Source: Candidatus Syntropharchaeum butanivorans (GTDB taxonomy: Archaea > Halobacteriota > Syntropharchaeia > Syntropharchaeales > Syntropharchaeaceae). From it: a stretch of DNA of 64,000 nt. A model generated the notes under the pieces. That model was not told the origin of the DNA. It was given only the letters and a program-made list of their open reading frames with translations, and did not search any database. Every line of letters starts with the position of its first letter. The stretch's first letter is position 1. Shown in pieces: positions 42,084-51,111 of this stretch. A program made the position numbers and the translations under genes. The stretch lies in NCBI GenBank assembly GCA_001766825.1, contig LYOR01000001.1:94945-158944 (forward strand). The letters run 5' to 3'.

Positions 42084-42446
42084 ATGGAAAAAAAGAGGAT
42101 CCTCATTGTTGATGATGCAGAGGCAATCACGACGATGATGAAGGAGATGATAGATGAAAGCCGCTACGAGGTTTTCATCGAGTCCACAGGTGAGCGGGCG
42201 CTTGATGCATACAGGGAGCTCAGGCCAGATCTTGTGACGATGGACATCGTGATGCCAAACATGAACGGCGTCGAAGCGATAAAATCGATCCGTGAGTTCG
42301 ATCCAAACGCAAAGATCGTCGTGATCACCGCGATCGACATGCCAAATATAATTAATGAGGCGATGGAAGCCGGAGCGGTGGATTACCTTGTCAAGCCATT
42401 CGTTCCAAAGCGATTGGAGAGAATATTCAAGAAACACCTCGGATAG
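42084..42446 (+). CDS. CheY-like response regulator, receiver only
   Basis: 120 residues, a single receiver domain. The acidic pair D10-D11, the phosphorylation site D54 (LVTMDIVMPNMNG), T82 and K104 (YLVKPF) are all present. No output domain. The ATG at 42084 is chosen over GTG at 42069. It follows the KaiC-like ATPase and may report its state. No histidine kinase gene lies in the window. Confidence 0.9.
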   Translation: MEKKRILIVDDAEAITTMMKEMIDESRYEVFIESTGERALDAYRELRPDLVTMDIVMPNMNGVEAIKSIREFDPNAKIVVITAIDMPNIINEAMEAGAVDYLVKPFVPKRLERIFKKHLG

Positions 42447-42476
42447 CTGGATTAACCAGGGAGGATAGCTTATTTT

Positions 42477-43727
42477 ATGGCCACGATCGCGGAGAAGATC
42501 CTTAGCAATAGGTCTGTTGAGAAAAAGAAGCTGGGCGCAGGGGAAATCACCGAGTGTGAGGTTGATTACTTGATGGTGAACGATGTAACAGGCGTACCTG
42601 CGTTCGAGGTCTTCGAGGAGCTCGGAATGCCGATGATCAGGGAGAAGGTCATCGTCATCGCTGATCACTACGTCCCGAACAAGGACGTACCATCTGCCGA
42701 GCAGGCAAAGAGGTTGAGAGACTATGCCATCAGATACGGGATAGAGAATTACTACTGGCCCGGTTTTGGGGGGGTATGCCATCAGGTCATGATCGAAGAG
42801 GGCTTTGCAGCACCCGGCAGGCTTATTGTGGGTGCAGATTCGCATACCTGCTCTTATGGGGCGCTTGGAGCATTTTCAACCGGTATCGGATCCACGGAGG
42901 CTGCAGCCGTAATGGCAACAGGTAAACTCTGGTTCCGGGTACCTGAGACCCAGCGGTTCATCGTGGAGGGCGAGCCAGGTCGGTACGTTTCAGGCAAGGA
43001 CATAATATTGCACATCATCGGGGATATAGGTGTATCTGGATCGCTCTATAAGGCACAGGAGTTCTATGGGTCTGCAATAAGATCACTGTCTATCGCGGAT
43101 CGTATCACAATCTGTAATATGGCGGTAGAGGCCGGTGCCAAGGCCGGAATAATCCCCCCTGACGATTCGACCTTTGAGTATCTAAGAGGAAGGGTGAGGG
43201 GAGTGTATACACCGGTGTATGCCGATGAAGACGCAGAGTACGAGGATACGTTCACATATGATGCCTCAGAGATTCCGCCCACGGTCGCAAGGCCGTTCCT
43301 CCCTGAGAACACCATCCCAGCGCGCGAGCTTGACGTTGCAATCGATCAGGCGTACCTTGGCTCATGCACAAATGGAAGGATCGAGGATCTGAGGGTTGCA
43401 GCATCGATCCTCAGGGGCAGGAAGGTGAGCCGTGATGTGCGGATGATAATTGTTCCCGCAAGCCAGAAGGTCTATCTTCAGGCACTTAAGGAAGGGTTAA
43501 TCGAGGTCTTTCTATCGGCAGGTGCATTTGTATCAGGCCCGACATGTGGTGCATGCCTCGGTGGGTATATGGGTGTGCTCGGGGAGGGTGAGGTCTGTGT
43601 GGCGAGCACAAACCGGAACTTCATCGGAAGGATGGGGCATAAAGACTCGCTTGTGTACCTGGCCTCCCCTGCTGTTGTTGCCGCGAGTGCCATTCGTGGG
43701 AGGATCACAGACCCGAACGATCTCTGA
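42477..43727 (+). CDS. 3-isopropylmalate dehydratase/homoaconitase large subunit
   Basis: 416 residues, aconitase family. Ligands for the [4Fe-4S] cluster are in YLGSCTNGRIEDL and GPTCGACLGG; VGADSHTCSYGALGAFSTGIGSTE is the other hallmark. In methanogens one paralogue (LeuC) serves leucine synthesis and another (AksD/HacA) homologates 2-oxo acids for coenzyme B. The specificity loop lies in the small subunit, which is not here, so the choice cannot be made from this gene. Confidence 0.86.
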   Translation: MATIAEKILSNRSVEKKKLGAGEITECEVDYLMVNDVTGVPAFEVFEELGMPMIREKVIVIADHYVPNKDVPSAEQAKRLRDYAIRYGIENYYWPGFGGVCHQVMIEEGFAAPGRLIVGADSHTCSYGALGAFSTGIGSTEAAAVMATGKLWFRVPETQRFIVEGEPGRYVSGKDIILHIIGDIGVSGSLYKAQEFYGSAIRSLSIADRITICNMAVEAGAKAGIIPPDDSTFEYLRGRVRGVYTPVYADEDAEYEDTFTYDASEIPPTVARPFLPENTIPARELDVAIDQAYLGSCTNGRIEDLRVAASILRGRKVSRDVRMIIVPASQKVYLQALKEGLIEVFLSAGAFVSGPTCGACLGGYMGVLGEGEVCVASTNRNFIGRMGHKDSLVYLASPAVVAASAIRGRITDPNDL

Positions 43728-43732
43728 AAAGC

Positions 43733-43740
43733 TTTTATAA
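43733..43740 (+). promoter_or_regulatory. TATA box of RNase J
   Basis: TTTTATAA right after the preceding stop, about 26 bases before the RNase J ATG. It predicts a leaderless transcript for a run that may reach ruvC. Confidence 0.5.
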
Positions 43741-43762
43741 TCTAAGGTAGAGGGGTTCTCGG

Positions 43763-45109
43763 ATGGTAGATATCGGGATTGTAGCGGTTGGCGGGTATAA
43801 TGAGGTTGGCAGAAACATGACCGCCATCCGCATTGATAAGGATATAGTCATAATGGACATGGGGATCAGGCTCGATAGCGTCCAGATACATGAGGACGTC
43901 GAGATCGAGCGGATGCACTCCTTAGATCTCATCCAGATGGGTGCCATACCGGATGATACCATCATGAACCAGATTGAAGGGAGTGTCAGGGCAATCGTCT
44001 GCACTCATGGCCATCTGGATCATATTGGGGCGGTATCAAAGCTTGCGCATAGGTACAAGGCCCCGATCATCGCGACACCTTTTACAATGGAGTTAATCTC
44101 TCAGCAGCTGAGATCAGAGCGGAAGTTCAGGATTGGTAATACGCTTGTGCGGTTAAACGCGGGTGAAACCTATCGAATAACCGATGATATAGAGCTTGAG
44201 TTCATCCGGGTTCAGCATTCAATACCGGACTGTGTCTTCGCGGCACTGCACACACGGGGTGGTACAATACTCTATGCAAATGATTTCAAGTTCGACAGGT
44301 TCCCCATCCTCAATGAACCGGTGGATGAAAGGAGATTGAGGCAACTTGGGAGAGAAGGGGTACTTGCAATGATTGTGGAGTCTACAAGGGTGGATGTTAA
44401 TGGAAAAACCCCATCTGAGAATGTGGCAAAGGATCTTGTTATGGACGTTATCACAGGGATCGGTGATACCGACTCAGGAATAATCGTAACAACCTTCTCC
44501 TCCCACATTGCAAGGATTCTCTCTGTTGTTGAGGCCGCCAGTCGCTCAGGCAGGGTGCCTGTACTGCTTGGGCGTTCCATGGATAGATACTGGGAGGCCG
44601 TGAAGAAGATGGAGTATATAAGGGAGAGATTCCCTGAAGATCTCCTCGTTGCAGGCGACCGAAAGCAGATAGATAAGATCCTCAAGCGGATAGTTTCAGA
44701 AGGAAAGGAGAAGTACCTTCCTATTGTAACAGGGCATCAAGGAGAGCCAGGGGCAATCCTCACGCGAATAGGTGATGGAGATACTCCCTACGAGATGAGC
44801 AAGGGAGATAAGGTAATTTTCTCTGCTACAATAATCCCAACACCCATGAATGCGGCAAACAGGTATGCGATCGAGACAAAACTCAGGATGAAGGGTGTAA
44901 GGATCTACACAGACATTCATGTCTCGGGACATGCAGCAAGGGAGGATCACTGGGAGTTGATGAGGATGATAAACCCCACACACGTCATACCCTCCCATGG
45001 AAACCTCTCGATGACCGGCTCTTACGCCGAGCTTGCGGAGGAGCTTGGGTACGTGCTCGGGGAGGACGTTCATCTTTTGAGAAATGGACAGGAGATAGCA
45101 TTGAGATGA
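43763..45109 (+). CDS. rnj: Ribonuclease J
   Basis: 448 residues, metallo-beta-lactamase/beta-CASP nuclease. The zinc motif THGHLDHIG, the VQHSIPDCVFAALHT block, IVTTFSSHIARI, and the final HVSGHAAREDHWELMRMINPTHVIPSHG are all present. Euryarchaeal RNase J degrades RNA 5' to 3'. The neighbour idsA overlaps by four bases; this pair is conserved in archaea. Confidence 0.93.
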   Translation: MVDIGIVAVGGYNEVGRNMTAIRIDKDIVIMDMGIRLDSVQIHEDVEIERMHSLDLIQMGAIPDDTIMNQIEGSVRAIVCTHGHLDHIGAVSKLAHRYKAPIIATPFTMELISQQLRSERKFRIGNTLVRLNAGETYRITDDIELEFIRVQHSIPDCVFAALHTRGGTILYANDFKFDRFPILNEPVDERRLRQLGREGVLAMIVESTRVDVNGKTPSENVAKDLVMDVITGIGDTDSGIIVTTFSSHIARILSVVEAASRSGRVPVLLGRSMDRYWEAVKKMEYIRERFPEDLLVAGDRKQIDKILKRIVSEGKEKYLPIVTGHQGEPGAILTRIGDGDTPYEMSKGDKVIFSATIIPTPMNAANRYAIETKLRMKGVRIYTDIHVSGHAAREDHWELMRMINPTHVIPSHGNLSMTGSYAELAEELGYVLGEDVHLLRNGQEIALR

Positions 45110-46092
45110 CGATCATCGATGAGCTAAGCTGGTATAAAGAGTGCTTCGAGCGTTCATATCCAAAGTATCTCACAGGGAGAAAGCCTGAGGCACACTACCG
45201 GATCATGCTTGAGCTGATCGGGAGGGGTGGGAAACGGCTCAGACCGATTCTATGCATGTTATCAGCAAGGCTTGCCGGAGGTGATGTTAAGCACGCCATA
45301 CCTCTTGCTGTGGCACTTGAGTTTTTCCACAACTTCACGCTCATTCATGATGACATCGAGGATGACAGCACCCTCAGGCGGGGAAAACCAACGATGCACA
45401 GGATTTATGGGGTACCACTCGCAATCAATGCAGGGGATGGGCTCTATGCCCTATCTTATGAGATCATCCTCGGGTGCAAAGCGTTATTCGGCATCGAAAG
45501 ATCGTGGAAGATACTTGCTGCCTTCAATCGGATGAATGTAGCACTTGTTGAAGGGCAGGCGATGGACATTAACTTCAGATCAAATCATGAGATGGATGAG
45601 GCGGAGGTACTGGAACTTCTAAGGAAGAAAACAGGGGCACTTTTTGCAACATCAGCTTACTGTGGTGCAATCGCAGGGGGTGGTGACGAGGAGCTTGCCT
45701 CAGATCTTGCGCTGATGTGGGAGAAGGTGGGCATCTCCTTCCAGGTCCAGGATGATATACTCAACCTCACAGGTGAAGAGGAGAAATACGGAAAAAGGAT
45801 CGGGGATGATGTATCTGAGGGGAAACCAACACTGATTCTGATTCATGCCTTAAAAAACGCGTCAGAAAGTGATAGAGAACTCATAATGGAGGCGCTTAAC
45901 AGGCCTTATGATGAAAAGAAAGTGAGGGATGTGATCAGGATATTCGAGGACACCGGTGCAATAGAATATGCAAGAGCAGTTGCCGACTCTTACCTGAGAG
46001 ACGCCCTCCTCATTGCTGAGAAGCTTCCTGAGAGCAAAGAGCAGGATCAGATGATAAGGCTTGCACGATATGTCCTTGAGCGGGAGGTGTAG
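45106..46092 (+). CDS. idsA: Geranylgeranyl diphosphate synthase
   Basis: 328 residues, polyprenyl diphosphate synthase. GGKRLRPILCML, the first aspartate-rich motif LIHDDIEDDSTLRRGKP and the second, FQVQDDILNLTGEEEKYGK, are present. Two small residues before the first motif set chain length; the product is probably C20 for archaeal ether lipids. Works downstream of mevalonate kinase (21322). Confidence 0.92.
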   Translation: MTIIDELSWYKECFERSYPKYLTGRKPEAHYRIMLELIGRGGKRLRPILCMLSARLAGGDVKHAIPLAVALEFFHNFTLIHDDIEDDSTLRRGKPTMHRIYGVPLAINAGDGLYALSYEIILGCKALFGIERSWKILAAFNRMNVALVEGQAMDINFRSNHEMDEAEVLELLRKKTGALFATSAYCGAIAGGGDEELASDLALMWEKVGISFQVQDDILNLTGEEEKYGKRIGDDVSEGKPTLILIHALKNASESDRELIMEALNRPYDEKKVRDVIRIFEDTGAIEYARAVADSYLRDALLIAEKLPESKEQDQMIRLARYVLEREV

Positions 46093-46097
46093 GTTAA

Positions 46098-47168
46098 ATG
46101 TGGAAGATCACACGGGGTGATGAGACCATTGTTGTGAGTTCAGAGGGGCCTTTCAGGGTCCTGAGCTCTGCTGTGCTGAACGGTGGGTACCGCACAGCCA
46201 GTGGGATTGTGAACGTACATGTCGGGATGGATTACGATCACGAGGACCCGGTAGAATATCTCAGGACGAAGGCCAGGGAGCTGGGGCTTGATCCTGATAC
46301 AACCATAGGGATGATGACAGCGGTTGATATGGAGAATGGGGTCATAGAGGAGGGTGATGGGGTTACGGCTGTAATAACAGCCGGCCTGTCAAACCCCGCG
46401 GTTGCTGATACTGGGACGATTAATATTATCCTTCTTGTGAATGCCCATCTCACTGAATCTGCAATGGCGAATGCGATAATTACAGCAACTGAAGCAAAGA
46501 CAGCAGCCCTTATAGATCTTGATGTTAGAACCGGGGACATCAATGGTACTTCATTCATCACAGGCACAACAACAGATGCTGTTGCTGTCGCCTCTTTCGG
46601 TGATGAATCCCCCTCTCGCATCGAGTACGCCGGGCTTGCAACACCCATCGGGTCTGAGATCGGTAGATTGGTTAGGAGGGGCGTCAAGCGTGCGATTGAG
46701 CTTCAGGAGGGTATCAGCCCCAGACGGAAACCGATCGATCGGTTGAGGGAGCGGGGGATCAGGCTTGATGATATGCTCGATCTTGGAATAGCCCTCTACA
46801 TCGGCGATGAACCAGAATCTGTACGGGAGGAATTGAGGTCAGGTATTGAGAAGGCGCTCGAAGATGTAAACATCGAATCCCTTATAGTTGCCGCGATGAG
46901 GCTTGAGGAGGAGGCAGCTGCAGGGAGGATATATGGGCTTAACCACACAGATCCGGTCTATCTCCTCGCCGATGAGCTGATCGGGATCGCGATTGCAGAG
47001 TACATCGCGGGGTCAAGAGGACTCTTTAATTTTGCACGCTACGACCAGAAGAAGCCAGGAATACTCTCAAGGCTTGGCCCATACCTTGACGATGCGATCG
47101 GTGGGCTTGTTGCAGGGGTAATGAGCGATCTATTCAACCGCAAGGAGGACGCCCGGGATGGTGAGTGA
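46098..47168 (+). CDS. cbiS: Bifunctional adenosylcobinamide hydrolase/alpha-ribazole phosphatase
   Basis: 356 residues, a fusion of two cobamide enzymes. Residues 1 to about 210 are CbiZ-like ([46 protein letters not shown]), which cuts imported cobinamides for remodelling. From about 215 to the end is a PgpA-like CobZ domain ([43 protein letters not shown]) that dephosphorylates alpha-ribazole phosphate. The same fusion was described as CbiS in Methanopyrus. It links with cobY and cobA. The 3' end overlaps trpB by 11 bases. Confidence 0.87.
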   Translation: MWKITRGDETIVVSSEGPFRVLSSAVLNGGYRTASGIVNVHVGMDYDHEDPVEYLRTKARELGLDPDTTIGMMTAVDMENGVIEEGDGVTAVITAGLSNPAVADTGTINIILLVNAHLTESAMANAIITATEAKTAALIDLDVRTGDINGTSFITGTTTDAVAVASFGDESPSRIEYAGLATPIGSEIGRLVRRGVKRAIELQEGISPRRKPIDRLRERGIRLDDMLDLGIALYIGDEPESVREELRSGIEKALEDVNIESLIVAAMRLEEEAAAGRIYGLNHTDPVYLLADELIGIAIAEYIAGSRGLFNFARYDQKKPGILSRLGPYLDDAIGGLVAGVMSDLFNRKEDARDGE

Positions 47169-48336
47169 GGGCAAGTTCGGCAAGTTTGGGGGGATGTTTG
47201 CACCTGAGATACTTGTTCCATCCCTTAAGGAGCTTGACAGGGCGTTTAAGCAATTCTGTGCGGATGAAGATGCTAAAAAGGAGCTTGAGTATTACCTCTC
47301 TGAGTTTGCAGGAAGAGAAACTCCCCTCTATCTATGTTCGAACCTGAGCAAGGAGTATGGCTGCAGGATATACCTGAAGCGGGAGGATCTGGTCCATGGT
47401 GGGGCACACAAGCTGAACAACACGCTTGGACAGGCACTTCTTGCAAGATACATGGGTAAGACCCGGCTCATTGCAGAGACCGGAGCCGGACAGCACGGTA
47501 TTGCGACGGCGATGGCAGGAGCAACACTTGGCATGAAGGTCGACATCTATATGGGGAGCGTAGATATGGCCCGCCAGAAGCTCAACGTCTTCAGGATGAA
47601 GCTGATGGGCGCAAACGTCATCCCCGTTGATACCGGCTCAAAGACGTTGAAGGATGCGATAAACGAGGCGATGCGTGACTGGATCGCAAATGTGGAGGAC
47701 ACATATTATTTAGTAGGTTCAGTCGTAGGCCCACACCCGTATCCCACAATTGTGCGTGAGTTTCAACGTGTAATAGGCAGGGAGACACGACGTCAGATTC
47801 TTGAGAAAGAGGGAAAACTTCCTGATGTGATCCTCGCCTGTGTCGGTGGGGGATCCAACGCGATGGGGATATTCTATGAGTTTCTTGAGGACGACGTCAG
47901 GCTCATTGGTGTTGAAGCCGCCGGGAAGGGGCTTGACACAGAGATGCACTCTGCATCCTGTTGCCTCGGGACGGAGGGGGTACTTCATGGTGCGTACACC
48001 AAGATACTTCAGGACGAAGATGGGCAGATCAAACCCTCACACTCTGTTGCAGCCGGGCTTGATTACCCGGCGGTCGGCCCGGAGCATGTTTATCTCCAGG
48101 AGATCGGGCGGGTTGAGTATGTTGCGGTGGATGATGAAGAGACACTCGACGCCTTTGAGGTTTTATGCAGGAAGGAGGGAATTTTACCCGCGCTCGAGTC
48201 TGCGCATGCGCTTGCTTATGCATTGAAGGTTGCTGAGGAGCTTGAAGGTGGTGTTATCATCGTCAATCTCTCAGGCAGGGGAGATAAGGATGTTGAAACC
48301 GTAGCAGAGATGCGGGGGTACCTCTTTGAGCGATAA
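47158..48336 (+). CDS. trpB: Tryptophan synthase beta chain
   Basis: 392 residues, the TrpB1 type. The PLP lysine is in [14 protein letters not shown], substrate loop [12 protein letters not shown], and the phosphate-binding [31 protein letters not shown] is the common start. The alpha chain and the other trp genes are not adjacent, so this is an isolated copy. It starts inside cbiS and overlaps srp19 by 11 bases. Confidence 0.92.
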   Translation: MVSEGKFGKFGGMFAPEILVPSLKELDRAFKQFCADEDAKKELEYYLSEFAGRETPLYLCSNLSKEYGCRIYLKREDLVHGGAHKLNNTLGQALLARYMGKTRLIAETGAGQHGIATAMAGATLGMKVDIYMGSVDMARQKLNVFRMKLMGANVIPVDTGSKTLKDAINEAMRDWIANVEDTYYLVGSVVGPHPYPTIVREFQRVIGRETRRQILEKEGKLPDVILACVGGGSNAMGIFYEFLEDDVRLIGVEAAGKGLDTEMHSASCCLGTEGVLHGAYTKILQDEDGQIKPSHSVAAGLDYPAVGPEHVYLQEIGRVEYVAVDDEETLDAFEVLCRKEGILPALESAHALAYALKVAEELEGGVIIVNLSGRGDKDVETVAEMRGYLFER

Positions 48337-48610
48337 GAGGGTTGTGATCTGGCCCACCTATCTTGATAAAAGAGCGTCAAGAAAAGAGGGGAGGAGAGTT
48401 CCGAGAAGGCTTTCGGTAAAGTCCCCGAAGCTCGATGAGATCAGGAAAGCACTGGAAAAGCTCGGGTTTGAACCTGAGATAGAGAGTGACAAGGCATATC
48501 CACGGAGGTGGTGGGAGGGAGGGGGGAGGATCACAGTCCAAAATGTTAACTCCAAGGGTGAGTTATTGAGAGCAGTCGCAATGAAGATAAAGGAGATGAG
48601 GAGTCAATGA
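48326..48610 (+). CDS. srp19: Signal recognition particle 19 kDa protein
   Basis: 94 residues. [23 protein letters not shown] and the closing [14 protein letters not shown] are diagnostic. SRP19 binds 7S RNA and orders it for SRP54. The start is a TTG at 48326, within the trpB end; no ATG is nearer. It overlaps the aminotransferase gene by four bases. Confidence 0.92.
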   Translation: MSDKRVVIWPTYLDKRASRKEGRRVPRRLSVKSPKLDEIRKALEKLGFEPEIESDKAYPRRWWEGGGRITVQNVNSKGELLRAVAMKIKEMRSQ

Positions 48611-49701
48611 TCGACCTTGAGGATGAGCTCATACTCTTACCGGGGCCTGTTCCTGTCGTACCCCGGATATTAAGGGCGATCTCGCGTCCGATGATAAACC
48701 ACCGTGGGGAGAAGTTCAAGGAGATGCTTGAACGAATCACGCAGGCTCTGAAAGAGATCATGAGGACGGAGAATGACGTATTCGTTTTGAGTGGATCCGG
48801 ATCCTGTGGGATGGAGGCCGCCATCTCAAACCTCATAAAGGGGGATAAGATACTTGCAATCTCAAATGGGAAGTTTGGAGATCGGTTTATCGATATTGCA
48901 GGGCGTTATGGGGATGTGATCCCGCTTGAATATGAGTGGGGTAGATCGATCGAGCTTGAGGATGTGAGAGAAGTTGTTGAGCGGGAGAAAGACCTCAAAG
49001 CAATCGCGATGGTCCATAATGAGACCTCATGTGGGATCACAAACCCCGCACCTCAGGTTGCAGCGATAGCGAGGGAGTACGATCTACTCTTTGTGATGGA
49101 TGGGATCACCTCGATCGGCGGGATGGACGTGAGGGTCGATGAATGGGGTGTTGATATCGCGATTGTCGGATCCCAGAAGTGTCTCGGGGCACCACCCGGT
49201 CTTTGCGCGGTTGCTGTCAGTGAGCGGGCGTGGGATAGAATGGTTGAATCACCCCCGCTCTACATGGATCTCAGGGCCTACAGAAAATCAGCAGGAAAAG
49301 GACAGACGCCATACACACCGGCGCTTCCACTATTTTTTGCTCTGGATGAGGCACTTGCGATCGTCATGGAAGAAGGGCTTGATGCACGGATCAGGCGACA
49401 CATGCATCTGGCTTCGATGGTGAGGGACGCCATCCGAAGATGGGGTCTTGAGCTTTTTCCAAGGCTCAATGAGGTCAGCAGCTACTCAAACACCGTCACA
49501 GCGATAAAGATACCTGAGGGGATCACCGTGGATGAGCTCAGACGTGAGGTTAAGCAAAAGGGAATCACGATCGCAGGTGGCCAGGAGCATCTCAAGGGTA
49601 AGATATTCAGGATAGGCACGATGGGAAACCTACAGGAAAAGGATGTACTGGTGGTACTTACGGTTCTTGAGAGGGTGCTTGAGGCGAGGGGGGTGGTTTG
49701 A
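48607..49701 (+). CDS. Class V PLP aminotransferase
   Basis: 364 residues. LLPGPVPVVPRIL at the start, SGSGSCGMEAAISN, and VGSQKCLGAPPGLCAVAVS with the PLP lysine. The family includes alanine- or serine-glyoxylate aminotransferase; in Methanocaldococcus the homologue (MJ0959) has broad activity, including aspartate and phosphoserine-like substrates. The exact substrate here is open. Confidence 0.85.
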   Translation: MIDLEDELILLPGPVPVVPRILRAISRPMINHRGEKFKEMLERITQALKEIMRTENDVFVLSGSGSCGMEAAISNLIKGDKILAISNGKFGDRFIDIAGRYGDVIPLEYEWGRSIELEDVREVVEREKDLKAIAMVHNETSCGITNPAPQVAAIAREYDLLFVMDGITSIGGMDVRVDEWGVDIAIVGSQKCLGAPPGLCAVAVSERAWDRMVESPPLYMDLRAYRKSAGKGQTPYTPALPLFFALDEALAIVMEEGLDARIRRHMHLASMVRDAIRRWGLELFPRLNEVSSYSNTVTAIKIPEGITVDELRREVKQKGITIAGGQEHLKGKIFRIGTMGNLQEKDVLVVLTVLERVLEARGVV

Positions 49702-49719
49702 CCCCTTGAAACGCAGATT

Positions 49720-50208
49720 ATGAGAGTCGTGGTGCTTGGGGTTGACCCTGGAACTGCAAGAACCGGCTGGGGGGCTGTGGAATCTCTGGACGGCCGGATG
49801 AAACTTCTTGATTGTGGATACATCTCAACCCCCCCGGGGATGAAGCCCGCGCACAGGCTCAAGATAATTTTCGATGAGATATCTGCTATTATGAGGCATT
49901 TCAGTCCAGATGAGGTTGCAATAGAGCGGCTTTACTTCAACACAAACGTCAAGACCGCGATGAGTGTGAGTGAAGCAAGAGGGGTTGTGATGCTTGCATC
50001 TGTAGTTGAGGGTCTCGATCTATTTGAGTACACACCACTTGAGGTTAAGCAGGCGATAACAGGGTATGGCAGGGCGGAGAAGGTGCAGGTAGCCACGATG
50101 GTAAAGGCTCTTCTCAATCTTCCAGCAGTCCCAAAGCCAGATGATACAGCGGATGCAATCGCTGTTGCAATCTGTCATATAAATATGAGAGAATCTGTGT
50201 TAAGATAG
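49720..50208 (+). CDS. ruvC: Holliday junction resolvase RuvC
   Basis: 162 residues. The four catalytic acids stand at the right places: D9 (GVDPGTARTGWG), E69 (VAIERLYF), D142 and D145 (KPDDTADAIAVAICH). EYTPLEVKQAITGYGRAEKVQV is the bacterial RuvC signature. Archaea usually resolve junctions with Hjc, and true RuvC is rare among them, so lateral transfer from bacteria is likely. Base use seems like that of its neighbours, so any transfer is old. No ruvA or ruvB is nearby. It closes the long plus-strand run. Confidence 0.9.
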   Translation: MRVVVLGVDPGTARTGWGAVESLDGRMKLLDCGYISTPPGMKPAHRLKIIFDEISAIMRHFSPDEVAIERLYFNTNVKTAMSVSEARGVVMLASVVEGLDLFEYTPLEVKQAITGYGRAEKVQVATMVKALLNLPAVPKPDDTADAIAVAICHINMRESVLR

Positions 50209-50221
50209 AACCGATATTAAA

Positions 50222-50245
50222 TCCCCCGGAAGGGGTGTGGGGGGT
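50222..50245. terminator. GC-rich hairpin between convergent genes
   Basis: TCCCCCGGAAGGGGTGTGGGGGG can fold with CCCCC (50223-50227) pairing to either G-run. It lies between convergent ruvC and the DUF4013 gene. No strong T-run follows, so the terminator call is weak. Confidence 0.3.
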
Positions 50246-50254
50246 CAGGCGTTT

Positions 50255-50887
50255 TCACGCAACAGAGGAGGTATATACCTCTCCAAACATATGCGCAGCA
50301 ACAACACCAACGTAGAACGATCCGAACGTTGCTATTAACCAGCCAATGATCGGTATTACTGATATCAACAACAGGAGCACTGAAAGAAGGATTATCACTA
50401 TGTAGGCTGTGATATACTCCCCCAATACCGATTTAATCCGTGAAACTACCTCTTTAATCCTGAATGCATCGCTTATTGAGTCACCACTCACATACATCGC
50501 CAGTGCCATCGGAACAAAAAATCCGAAGAGGACCGCAAGCAATCCTCCGATAACCATGGCACCGATCATCATGGTGAAGGGCATCCCTGACCTCATCCCC
50601 ATGGAAAAAACCGCCCCGCCAGTCATTGCAGCGATTACTATCACGGGTATCAGGAGATAGATAAATGATATTATGGCACCGATCAATCCTTTCACGAATA
50701 GCTCCCCCCAGTCTCCCCATTCAGGCATTTTCGGCGTTCTATTAATCGTCTCCTTCATCACCTTGAGACAGAACCCTGTTGCAAGCAGATTCACGATGGG
50801 TATAAGGGATATTATCCCACCTATCAATACCTTCACAACCCAGTTTTCATCCTCGGTCGGAAACTTCACTGCAGATTCAATATCCAT
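50255..50887 (-). CDS. DUF4013 membrane protein
   Basis: 210 residues with about five membrane stretches: VLIGGIISLIPIVNLLATGF, ISFIYLLIPVIVIAAMTGGAVF, MIGAMVIGGLLAVLFGFFV, YIVIILLSVLLLLISVIPIIG and the closing segment. The family is common in euryarchaea and has no known role. The ATG at 50887 gives MDIESAVKFPTED. The 224-base gap before it holds a TATA-like element within AGCTAT-AA-ATAGCT (about 51033-51046) and no gene. Confidence 0.75.
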   Translation of the reverse strand: MDIESAVKFPTEDENWVVKVLIGGIISLIPIVNLLATGFCLKVMKETINRTPKMPEWGDWGELFVKGLIGAIISFIYLLIPVIVIAAMTGGAVFSMGMRSGMPFTMMIGAMVIGGLLAVLFGFFVPMALAMYVSGDSISDAFRIKEVVSRIKSVLGEYITAYIVIILLSVLLLLISVIPIIGWLIATFGSFYVGVVAAHMFGEVYTSSVA

Positions 50888-51111
50888 GCTTCCACACCCC
50901 CTCTCGATCATTACCCGGCCCGGTGGCCAGTATCTCTTCCATTCATATCACCTCTTTTTATTCAAGCCTCGCTTCAGCAAGATCTTCACCTTTTAATGTT
51001 AAAATATAATCTCTTGCTTCATAGCCTTCAAGCTATAAATAGCTTTGGGTAGTCCCTTATTAATTTATATGACTCTGAAAGAATAAAAAAGATGGGAAGG
51101 GAGGGGGTTAT

